This document shows, in pieces, positions 27,201 to 38,900 of a stretch of 64,000 nt of DNA (its first letter is position 1; every line of letters starts with the position of its first letter). The notes below the pieces were generated by a model that saw only the letters and a program-made list of their open reading frames with translations, did no database searches and was not told the DNA's origin. Source of the stretch: Bactrocera neohumeralis. Its lineage: Eukaryota; Arthropoda; Insecta; Diptera; Tephritidae. Location: NCBI RefSeq assembly GCF_024586455.1, contig NC_065922.1, positions 620,001-684,000 of the forward strand. The letters run 5' to 3'. Position numbers and translations under genes: made by a program.

Positions 27201-30200
27201 ATAGGGTACATACCTGTAACTACATATTACCGCACTAATCTACCTATGTTGAAGCCGCCGTGTGGTCGTCCGTTAGTTGGTGCGAAACATTCTATTCCTA
27301 TTGCTCATATTCGTATTATTCATCTAGTACTGCGGCATACTTCTGCTCGAGCTTCGTACCCAACTGCAGTGCTCACCCCAACCCAGGTTTCCATTTTCGC
27401 CAATGCTTCTGTTTTCTGCTACACCGACTCGTTGACTCTCTAAACGCCGGCGACTATCTGGGCTGCTTCGTTGGTAACGCTGTGCGGAGCGCCGCTGCGT
27501 CTTCGCTGGCGCCTTGGCGAGCATGTGCGGCGCTACTAATGTATTCCACCAACGTGCTGCAAGTTTGTTTTGCTCAAAAGTTCGCCAGAACTTCATGCCC
27601 CCCTCCGCCACTTTGCTGAACTTTTGTATTTTTTGCCACTGCCGTTCGCATTTGTGTGTTGCACGTTTATTTGCGAGTGTTGTTGAACTATTGAAATATG
27701 CAGAAAGTAGGTCATTAAATGTTCTACAGACCAGCGAACATGCAGCGCCATATGTAGGGTATTTAACGTCGTCATCTTGCCAGAGGCGAGGGGCGCCTAG
27801 CATGAGTGAGTAAATATGAATGTAGTGCTGGAAGTGTAAGCGTGCTTGTGTGCGTGCGTGCGGGTTTAAGGGTGTTGCAAGTGCACAACTTTCGCAAAAA
27901 TACTCTCGAGTAAATACTCACATTAAATTGCTCGATGGCGGGGCAAGGGGGTCGAAAGCCAAGCCAAGCAGTGCGTGCTTCGGCGTCACTCGCACATCGT
28001 CGAGTTGTTGAGTTGAAAATTGCACAGAAATTCCAAGTGCAAGTGCAACTTTATGCCACATTTTGTATTTGCGGTTCGAAAATTGAGCTCTAAAAGGCAG
28101 CGATGCATGAATGCAACAAAAATAAAGTTTTGCAAAGTGTCAATCTACAAAAAGTTGTTTGCACAGATTTCGATTTAATTGAGGTTGAGGGCGAAGTGAA
28201 ACTCTTCACCATGATGGAACATTTTTGGAAATAATTTCTGTGCGAATGCTCTTGGCGAAATGGGGAAACTTCTTAGCTTTTGGATGTGAGGTTATGTGGC
28301 TATACTCTGTACATGCAACTGCTCTCGGATAGAAGAATAGTACGTGGGTCATATTCAATAACAAAACAAGTCGATTTCTTACAAAATATTGAAAATAACA
28401 TGACATAAAACGGTACTTAATTAGTTGTTGTTTTTTTTATCACTGGGTGGTTTTGAAAACATATTCTACGTAACAACTTTTAGCTGATCCCTTTGATAGG
28501 AGTGAATTTTTTAGTGTAAAATAAATTGCAAGGAGAAAAAGTGGGATTAAAGAGCGGCTGATTTACGACCACAAAATAGAAGAGTCGCCAGATCTGTGCA
28601 AGTGTCCCAAAGCATCGACTCGACTCGACTCGCAAATAGCAAATATCATGACGCAAAACGCATTGTTCGACTCTTTCGCTTTGTTTTATCAATGCAACAA
28701 AATAAAAAGAGCTCGCGAGCCTAGCGGCGGCCTATGAGCGCACACATGCAAGCTATAATCCGTTTGGGCCCAATGGCATTGGCTTGGGAAGTTGCAACTT
28801 GCCGCATGCCACACTGCCGCTACCACATTGGTTGCATTGGTTGTTATTGCTTTTATTTATTTGGCGAGAAAATGCAGTGGTGAGGTTTGGTTTTGTTTTG
28901 TGCTTAACTTGCGTCAGTCGGCCGAGCAACGACCGCGCCGCGGACCCGCCAGCTAACCGAGCAACGATGCGAGCGGCGCCGCTGCGCCCCGAAGCTGAAA
29001 AGTCAACTGAAATTGTTATTTTAGGGTTCATGTGCGCATATGTTCGTTTGGCAGCAGTGTGTGCGATAACAAGCCAAAGCCGAAGTGATGCCAATAGCTG
29101 CCAACGCTCTGCTGCAGCCACTGCCGCATCCATTCGCATTGCTTTTGTTTTTACAAGTGTTTACCGAGGTTATATTTGATTTTATTTGAGGGCTGTTTTT
29201 CATGTTAGCTGGCGTTTTTGCTGTTCGCTTTCAGATAAAAACAAACTCACAATCCAGTTTTGTGGATTCCGTGTGGATTTATGTTTATTGGAGTGGCTTA
29301 TGTTGGTCCGACTGCGTTTGGAATAATGCCAAGCAAAAACCTCCAGCCTTTTTCCAAAAACAAAATGCTCGGAAAAGATATGGAGCTTTTGAGCCGCACT
29401 AAGGCCGCTTGATCAATTGAGGCGAACTTTCATTTGTAGAATTTAAAAACCATGAATATTCGGCACTTTTTCACTGGGTGTCGATGTTGTAGCCCTCTGG
29501 GAATCGCATTGCTATACGCCTTAACTGGGCTAGCACGCTCAGTTCTTTCCGATATTAATGTAATTTCTTTTCAATTATATTTTATTGTTATTTCCTAGCA
29601 GTTTTTGTTCTTTGCCGCTTCGGACCTTGACTTTACCACCCAATTCACTATTGGTAATGTTTGAGTTTGAATTCGCTTTGCTTTTCTCAAACCGATTGAC
29701 AGTTTGTTCAAGCGTTTCGGTGGTTTCGAGTGCCACATTTGACAAATATAACAATAACAAATTAGCATACGCGAGATAAGTCAGTGTCATATGCGCGGTT
29801 TCTAAATTCATATTCCGCAACACAGTCGGCGTGCTGATAGACAGCATGTGTAGATATGGTCCGTTCGGAGCCATGACGCGACAAAGCGATTGGCCTCTGA
29901 AGATGTCGCAACCAACGCGGGAGCGGGTGTTTATGTAAGTATAATTGCTGACATTCGCGTAATCCAAAGAACACTCAAGCACACGCGCATAGCGTCGAGC
30001 ATTTATTAATGAGAAGGAGGAGAAGAAGCACCGCTGGATACACCCGAAACGTTTGAAATGCCAGCACGAGCAGAGCATCAATTCGTTCTGGGGCTGAAGC
30101 ATACCAGATGAGGAATAAAAAAGCAGTGTGCGTAGATACGAATTTTTGGAGCGGAAATATCCGAAGTGACACAGAGGGAATGACTGTCTTTCAGCAGATG

Positions 30201-32766
30201 CTAAGTCGCTTTGCTTGTCAGCTGGAGAGTGAGTTATGGCCGATTGCTAGCCGATGCGGTAGTTGCGGAGCGCGCGGTTTATTTTTAGTGCGTTATCATT
30301 TTAAACGGAGGACGTCAGTCAATAATTTCAAGGCAAATGGGACGTCATGAAGCGTACGAATTTCGACGGCATGTGGTATAATAAAGTTGATTAAATATCT
30401 GGGAATGTTCATCGCCCAAGAGTTTCCATAACCGAAGTCATTCATATTCCCTGAAAATGTTACTTTTCGGTGTTGAGTCTTTCTCTTTCAATGGGTGCAT
30501 TTGTCCCGGAGCGGCTGGTTTGTAAGAGTCACTCGTTGCTTTGGCCCGCGATTTTCTCGGAAACGCTTACGCATTTCCTTGAAAATTTCACGTTTTTTGG
30601 CACAAAGTAATGAAAACCAGCTTTCCAATGTGATCGCCTGCATTATAGTGATCTGCTTCTATTCGCTTCTGTCAGCAATGAAGCTTTGCTGGGGAGGCAA
30701 CGCGAGGCCGACCGTTGATCGGTCGCTCTGTGTGGCCGGACGGAGGAGAGCTGCCGCTCTGCTTGCTTATTATTACCGCCACACCAAAACCTATAATTTA
30801 CGTATGTGTACTCTCTGCTCTGGCTCTGCGCGTTTCTTCTTTCGGGCCGCATGGCGTTTCTTCCGCTTTGCAACGCTCGTTTGATTTGATTTTTACACTT
30901 GATTTGTAACTCATATAATTACGTACACATGCGTGTTTTTTGATCGTTGTTGTTGTTTATTTTCCGACTTCATTGCCCTAATCTCGGCCACTTGGGCGCC
31001 CATTCGACGTAACAGCAAAAACACTGGGGCACACTCTCGGCTGCAAGTGAAACCTTGTGTCTTGTATCTGGCATTTGGTGTCTGCTTGTAATGCCGCTGC
31101 CCTCCATATTGCTGGGCGTTCACGCGTTTCTGAGCTTGATTGTTTATTTCCCTTCGAGTTGTAATTATTTGCTTTTGCACTTAAAGTCTGCTGCGGACCG
31201 ACTGATGATGCTACGCCTTTGTTTATTGTTTTTTACGTTTTTCAATTAAAACCGTTGTTTATTTCCTTGGCTGGCGCACCAAATAGATGGCCCGCTAACA
31301 CTGCTAATGTTCGTTGCCATTCGTTTTTGTTGCTGCTCTTTTGTGTGAGATCTGATAAATTGAGTGCTTGATATAGTCGCAAGACATCCGATTCGATGGT
31401 GCGCTGAAGTGGCGTCTTCGCTTAATTTACTCGATCGTGTAATTAGTCAAATATTTTCTTGTTGCTCGTAATGGGGTTAAATAAACTCTCGAGTACCAAT
31501 AATACCACTCGCACTGCACGCTTCTGGCATTGCCGGTGGATAAATTTGGCTTTGGAGCTCGAAACGAAAGTATGTTGTAAACTACAGATCAAACAACAGG
31601 TAGACTCATGGAGACTGGTTTGGTTTTTTCAATATGTCTCTTCTCTGTGAGAAATGCAGTAGAAAGTGCGACAAGCCTGTCGAGAAATTCCCTTGTATCA
31701 TTTTTTGCTGGGACTCCAAGCTCTGCTGATTTTTGGAATATTTTCGTCATTGACTGTGTTGTAGTTACATACATTCACTTGCACACATTTGACGACAATC
31801 ATGCGGTGGCGAGCCGAAAGGTCGAAACATAACAGTTTTATAACACGCGAGCTCTTCTACTTCCACAACTCATACCTCATATGAGTACAGGTGTGTATAT
31901 TCGTTGTATGCCGCTTATGTTTGGATCGGTGTGAGTGTGAAACGTTTTACTAAACAAAGAAAAAATTTCGTTTCTTTGAAAAAGCACATATTAATGGCAA
32001 AAATGTATATATGTACATATGTAAGTATAATTATAATGCTGTCAAAATTCATTGTTTATTGTTGTAAGTGTCGAGTCAACAAGTGGTGGACATAAGCGCG
32101 TTTGAGCGATTCCAACTGAAAAGCCTGACAGCGAATTTGGTCTCTGAACTCAGCAAGGGTCGGTTCGCAAACGTTTTGCACTTATCTGGGTTCTGCCTTA
32201 TTAGGCTTACGGGGTGTGAGTTTGCCGAATGTGGAGGAAGGGAATTTGTGACAGTTAAGCTTCACGCCGTGTCCAGCTGATTGACGGGCTGCCAACAGCG
32301 TAGGTACGGCCTTAGCCCGTCGTGCACGACTCTGAAATGCCACATGCCGAGCGCGCTAACCTTTACGCCTGGCCAACTGTTAAACTGTTCGGCGACGTGG
32401 CCGAATGAGTTGTCGCGCGCCATTCAACACTTCTCTGCTGCCTTCCTTGCTCGAGCTTTGTGGGATCTTGGCACCTTTATGAATCCACCGAAATACCTTA
32501 TTTGCATGCCAAATTAACAACAGCTATAAAATGTCAAATTAAATTACTAACACGTCAGCTAAAGTGTCATATTTAGCTGCGCCACCCTTCGTGGTGAATA
32601 TTGCGTATGATAATGACAGCAAGGCAAAGTTTACGCGGATAAAGCTGGACGGATATTCTTTGCTTCTACCTATTCAGTTATAAAGCAACAAAGATTTACA
32701 TAAAAAAGGGGATCTGTTATAAGCCAAAAGTGATTAAATTTCTTATATTACTTCTCAATGAACTCA
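24252..32766. other. Intronic sequence, no gene seen
   Basis: Low-complexity fly intron DNA between the Jockey remnant and the (CA)n tract. It holds a heptamer minisatellite (24970-25018), a short (CGACT)n run near 28616-28632 and a (GTGC)n patch near 27851-27870. A 175-codon minus-strand frame (29575-30102) has mixed, protein-like composition but no motif, no recognised splice partners, and a length close to the chance expectation for this much sequence. No transposon domains are seen. Confidence 0.5.
24970..25018. repeat. Heptamer minisatellite (TGTCKGC)7
   Basis: Seven perfect-length 7-bp units in tandem: two TGTCTGC followed by five TGTCGGC. It is short and probably polymorphic in copy number. 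Confidence 0.93.
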
Positions 32767-32790
32767 AACACACACACACACACACACACA
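32767..32790. repeat. (CA)n microsatellite next to the recursive splice site
   Basis: Twelve uninterrupted CA units, ending about 70 nt before the AG of the candidate ratchet site. CA-rich RNA is a known binding target of hnRNP L-type splicing regulators in animals. A regulatory link here is inference. Confidence 0.92.
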
Positions 32791-32833
32791 TAAGCTATTC
32801 AATTCATTCATCGAAACAAACAAAAATCTTTAA

Positions 32834-32904
32834 TTTTCTTCCCGTTCTTTTCATTGCAGGTGAGTTTACCATAGATGTGTGGGGGCATTGGCGAAGGAGT
32901 GAGT
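32834..32904 (+). promoter_or_regulatory. Candidate recursive splice site (ratchet point) with 39-nt RS-exon
   Basis: A 22-nt tract (32834-32855) with 20 pyrimidines is followed by TTGCAG|GTGAGT. The 3' splice site AG (32858-32859) directly abuts a 5' splice site (GT at 32860-32861). A plausible branch sequence, CTTTAAT, lies about 26-31 nt upstream of the AG. A second GTGAGT starts at 32899, so an exon of 39 nt (32860-32898) could be defined, as described for recursive splice sites in long fly introns. It lies on the same strand as the 7673-7818 exon, 25 kb downstream. After that exon's phase (two bases of a codon) the first in-frame codons of the RS-exon would be AGG then TGA, so retention would truncate the protein. 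No other site in the window matches as well. Confidence 0.6.
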
Positions 32905-35900
32905 GCATATCTCGGTCTTGACCTTGGCCTTGCGTTTCAGTATTATTTGGTGCAAAAGGTTTGAGGTTGGACGTTTTCATTTTGATTTCCTTACTTTTGC
33001 ATTTTATTTTAGTTATTTTTGGCATTAGATAAAGACATCATTCACAAGGGATCTTCTGACTTTGTGAATTTCTTTCATCATACTTTTAAGGCTGTACATA
33101 AGTTCCATAAAATCGGGAGAGATATAAAAATATAGACATCCATTGTAGAATGCAACAACATTCTCGTTTTGAGCGGAAATTCTTTTCACAACGAAACAAA
33201 TTGGAAGGTTTCAATGCCGATTCACCTGAATATTGAATTTGTTGTTGTGTTTAAATCCACCATTGAATGTGCAACACATGGAAGAGTGCTTGAAATCAAA
33301 GTCAAAATTAATGTTGCAAGGCTCACATGGTGCACAGTTAAAGCAAGTGCTTCGAGTTGAGAGAAAAATTTACACGTTTGCACAGCAAGCCAAACAACAG
33401 CGAGTCAAAAAAGATGTAACTGAACGCTACAAAAGCGAGTGACAGTTAAACACAGCTAAGAACGTTGCAAGAGTTCGGTGGGGCGGCAGAGGCCGGCTGC
33501 CTGGTGCTGCTGCCGCCAGCCCGATAGCAATGTTTACTTAAAATGTTCACATTTGATTTTCAATTTCCCTCAAACTGCAAGAGCTGAAATTATTGTTGAC
33601 TCATGCAACTCGAAATGCAAACAACAACAGCATCCATCGCCCTCAGCCATACCTATGAACACACACATATGTATGTATATGTGTATGCATGTACATGTGT
33701 GTGTAGGCACATGTAAGTGAACGAAACTTAAATACTAAATGCTCGTGTGTGTTCGAGGCAAACAAGCTGTGCTTGCAACATGCGGCAGTGCGGCAGACGG
33801 CTGCAGCGGGTGTGCAACGGCTGCGCGTACGTACTTGCAACGAAGTGTTTGTTTCTGAAATCAATGCAGCAAATCAATGTGAATCGAACGTAATCAATCA
33901 TTCGCTTGCAACATTGTGGCACATACTGACAATCAACCTGTCTGAGCATCGCAAATGCCTGGCTGTCTGACTAGCTCCTCTTGAAAGCGGCTGTGTCGAA
34001 GCGCACACATGCACACGTTCATACTCGCGTTATCGCATACACATCTACAAATACATACATAGGTGTACGTATATGTATATGCAACAGGAAAGAATGTGCA
34101 AGGGAAAAACAGAATGAAATCAAAATGCAGACTCCGTTGGCAAATTGCCGCACATCCACCCACAACGACGGCACAAATGTCGAGCTAACGGCACACCTTC
34201 CAACGGAACTCTCAACCTACAACGAGTGTGTCGTCGAAGTCATTGTGTGACGATCGTTCTGTCAGTTCAATTGCCTGTTTATTTGTCCACTCGACTGACC
34301 ATACCAACTTGTGGAATATTCCGCAGCGCTGGTCAACGCTACAACCTGCGTGAATTCGTGCTGATTTGGAGCGAATTTACATATGGTTTGGTCAGCCGAA
34401 TGAAACCGAAGATTGGCTGGGTTGTGTTACTCCCTGTATGAGTGTACTACAAGAAGCAAGCGTTATCCAGTTAAATTTTCTTCCACTTTTACTCTCGTGC
34501 TTTCCGCGACTTCCGCAGAACTCCTTGCATTTGGACCCTTTTCCCAAGTGCGACTTTTCCTGCTTTCGCTTTGCAAAATTTGCATGTTCACCGGTAAGAG
34601 CTCTCTTGGAAGCGTCACGTCTCACTTCTGATTTCCACTCAAAATCTCATAAAAAATGCACTCGTGAGGTTTTTCGCCCTCTCGCTGCTGTTGCCAGTCA
34701 TTTTAGTTTGTAGTACGCGTGGAATCCAAGCGCTAAAATGTCAGTTGTTGTGATTTCACTTCAAGGGAGATAAGTTAACTTCGACTGTGTGCTGCCAAAC
34801 CGACATCTTCAATGTAAACTGTCTAACGGTCTAATTTTATATTCTCTCATGCGTGGTTGTTTTGATGAACACATTTTCGCTAAACAAGGGCTAATTTTTG
34901 AGTATGGCTGGAGTAAAGAAATGCACATTAACCAATTAAATATAATTATTAACTAAGACCTAACAGAGGCTGAGTCTCTCTAGAGTAAAAGTTATAGGTC
35001 GTTTATCTTTTAGATTGTGTGCAGACATCGCTAGTTGCTGACTAAAACTTACACATTCTAGGGACCGGAAAGCTGCTGCCACATGATCGAGCTTAGACAG
35101 GCTTTAATGTTCGATAAATTTCTAATGTAAACCGACAATTACAACAAGTTCTGCTTGGTCAATAGATTTTGTGGCAAGCGAGCACATCTGCGATTCACAC
35201 AGAACGGTAAATAAGCCCAGTGAGTTTGCTAAGCTCCGTTGCAGATAATCGGCTCTTCGCAGTGTGCACAGATTCTCACAGCGCCACGCGCAGCACGCGC
35301 AGTAATGCACCTCGGGTTTGTTCGCCACCCACACAAACGCACCGCAAGTGACTCCACCAAATAATCCCATTTAAATCCATTAAATGGCAGCCATTTGTGT
35401 TATTTATTTGTCAAACTTGCCACAATACCAAAACATGCCACACATACTTGCGCACATGTGTTGCACTTGCGGGCAGGTGCAAATTTCGCAAATTAAATAC
35501 CGTTTTATTATGCTGCCTGTGCTAGCGTGTGGGCGCAGCCGCTGCCGTCTTCCCTTCGCTGGTACCGAAAACTTTTGGCAGCAGCGCCGGCAACAAATGG
35601 CAACACGTGCAAGTGGTGCGGCGAAAGTGAGTGCCACAAACACACACGCTGCGGGGAGCGGTGGCGGGGCTGTGCGTAGCAAGTTTCAATTCAACCGCTA
35701 AACAGCTTAAAAAACTTGCAATGAACTTGAATTACTATCCAGAAAGCGGCGAATAGCAGCAACAACTATAAGCGATGGCTGTTTCGTTTGTTGTGGCAAC
35801 GGTAATTCTGCTATTGTTGCGCACACAAAGCGGGCACTTCGCTACCACCTGGCAACTTCTGCGGCGTTAGGTCTCCTGCAGATCCTCCTGAGAAACAGCC

Positions 35901-38900
35901 ATTTTCAGTGTTGTTGTTGCTTGCGTGTGCATCCACTGCGTCGCCCACACGTCTCCTGCGCGCCAGCTGTGCGGCTGCTGTTGTTTGTTCTATTGGCAAA
36001 ATATTTGCAGACAAACCAAAAAGTGCCTGCATTTGCTCCGTACTAGTGCTGTGGAGCCACCCGTTCACCTGCCGGTGACTTGCGGCGGCCCCTGCGTCGC
36101 GCACAGACACCGGAGGAGTGCAGCAGCAGCTGCTTGCAGCAAATACATATCTGCGGCTAAGCTCCTCGCGTGTGTTTTGCGTGCAAGCCATGTAAGCCAT
36201 GGACGGAGGCAGAGAGGCGCTGAGGCACTATGTTGTTGAGCTGGTTTTTAGAAGAAGATACTCTTACTTTGTGCTGGGCTAATCTGCGGCTACACTTGTT
36301 ATTTATTTGCGAGTCAGCAGCTTGCAACGGGGCGAGTAACGGGGCAAAACATGCCACTGCCATTGTTGCAACAACAGTTCCGAAACAGAAATAGCAATCC
36401 GACTGGGGCAGACGTTGCAAAGCAACCGCAGATACAAAATAAGCATCACCACCTTCACAACAGTATCGGTACACGCACAGCAGCTCAGCAACAGCAGAGC
36501 TTCGGAAGCCGGCTGGAGCATATGGATTGCATTAAAAAGCAACGAGAACTGTTTGTGGTTTGCAATACCGTTAGATCTGCGGCCGATTGTGCACAACCAT
36601 ACGAGTGCGCATACAAACGTGTTGTGAGTGGCTGTGTGCGTGGGCGTGGGCGTGGGCGTAAGCCTGTGCAGTGTTTCATTTCGGCGCGAATTCCAGGGAC
36701 CACACGCATACATATGCATTTATAGCGAACATAACAAAAACAAGGATAACAATCGTTAACCACCAACTTGCTACATGCGGTTGCATATTGTGCGGAGCGG
36801 TGATATATTTGCGAAACTGCTTGTCGAGCTGTTTTATTGAATCGGAAATTAATTGCTGTTTAAAATTGAACGCAAAACCTACACAATTTGTTAAGACACA
36901 TGTTTGCACATGTGGTGAGGCACATGCACACACACACTTGTAAAAATGAGCTGGGCTGCTGTAGCTCGCTACAGTGGAATCACGATAACTGGCCACGAAG
37001 CGATCACGTGACTAACTCTTGCATGTTTCGATGCTTTGTTCCTCTTAAAGTGTCGCAGTGTTCGCTCTTTTTCAGGTCCTTCGTGTGAAACAAAAGTTCT
37101 GCGAATTCGTGTTCACTGCACATACGGTTCTGTCATCCGCTACTCTTTCGCGATAACTCGAAACATCTGGTACTGCTCTATGCTAGATTCGCTGGTATTC
37201 TTGACACTACCGTACAAAAATGGGGTTCACCGCGTGAGCTGGTAGTGATTAGGCGCAGAAACCATTTCAGGTTTTCTCTTTTTTATATGTGGATATGTGG
37301 ATTTCTAGTTGAACCGCAGATAACTCTTTGTGGTCCACGAAACTGGCGGCGTTTAGAACTAAGCCCACAAACATAGGCAATCGGGAGGGCGGATAACATG
37401 GCCGGCATTACGGAGGCCATACAATATCCAAGCCATGTGTAACACAATCGTGCAGTAGTGCGACTTACACGGGCTTACAACATCACCAGCAATAAAAACA
37501 TTTAGCAAAAACCCGAAAACGAAACACGGCCTACCAAAAATAGTCGAGTACAGCCAGGGAGCCGCCACACAAATTTGTGGCATAGCTGCAAGCTCGGGCT
37601 GCTGCTCGTCCCTGCACCTTCCAATCACCAACTAACGGCACACGTTATCTGCGCTCAGCCACTGGGGCTTAAGGCCACTACCAAATCCAGTGCAACTGCA
37701 GCGCTTCAAGGCGCGGGCGTGGGCGGTGAGTTGCTGGCGGCAAAGCCACCACGCGTCACGTCCAGTCGACCAACTATTTTCAGTCGTTAGTCTTAATTCT
37801 CGTTTTTGCCACAATTTTCGATTGCCCCCTATCTGGCAGCAGCTCTTCCTATTACTGTTGTTGTCATTGTGGTTGAGTTTGTTGTTGCTGACGTTTTATT
37901 TGTTAGTTGTGATTTTTCACTTCGTGTAAGTGGGTTTGCATTTGTTGTTGTATTAGTTTGTTAGCAACCGAGTGGCGACAGTTCTGAAGTCTGGCAACAC
38001 GGCCACACATTTTGCTATGTCTGCAAAACTTCCTATTGTCGACGGCTCCATGGCAGCCGCCGCCGCTCCATCGAAGCAACCACACCGCCACACGCGTGTA
38101 CTGGTGCACAGCAAATGGCAGAAACAAAGCGAAGCGCCGCCTAAATCGGCAGAGGGGGATTTGCGCTTGGAAATTGGCCAGAAATTCGCAAAAATGCAAA
38201 CTCGCCTACGCCGAATATTATCCACGAGCAAGGGTATGGAAAATGTGGAGCTGAGTGTGCACAAGTGCAGATAAGCGGCATGCAACAGCAAATCCTTTTC
38301 ATGGTGCACTGCACCGCCTTCCCAAACAGAAGCACACACGCTCGGCAATGATCGCCGCACACATTCTCACGCCGCTCACACTGCGATACACACACGGCTG
38401 TACCAAAATACACATTATTCACAGGCATAAAGCCTCGTTCGCCGCACTCCGTCTGCCAGACAACCGCATTCTGCTGGTGCTGCTGACTGCTTTCTGTCGT
38501 CGTCGTGTTGGAATTGGCTTTTCTGTTTTTGTTCTTGATTATGGCTCTGTTTTTGGTGTTGCTGTTGCTGCTGGTGATTAGCCAGTTGTACTTATTTTAA
38601 TTTTCAGTTTTAAGCTCGTCGCATTGTTTGCAACATTCAACGAATCTGAAAGTTCACGTTTCCGGCCCGGCCTGGAGCCCGTCTGCCGCCCATGGACTCG
38701 CTGCCTTCGTTTGCCTGCATATCGATACTCACGCTAAAAGTTTATTAGCGGATCTTAAGAGCTTCTGATATCCACCCTGTTCCTTAAGTTCGACGCTGTA
38801 CCCCTTCCTCTACTCGCTTACCCAAAAAGGACGAAGTGTGCTCTGCTGTCTGTGTTTCCTGCATTTGGCTTTTGCTTTGTCGCGCTGGAAAATTTATGGT

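Noticed and set aside
36351..36725. 124-codon Gln/Asn/His-rich + frame
   Set aside because: The low-complexity residues derive from CAA/CAC/CAT-rich intron sequence; several other frames on both strands are also open there and no splice sites fit.
37050..37078. Pyrimidine tract TTCGCTCTTTTTCAG followed by GT
   Set aside because: GTCCTT is not a usable donor, so it is not a recursive site; no convincing exon follows.
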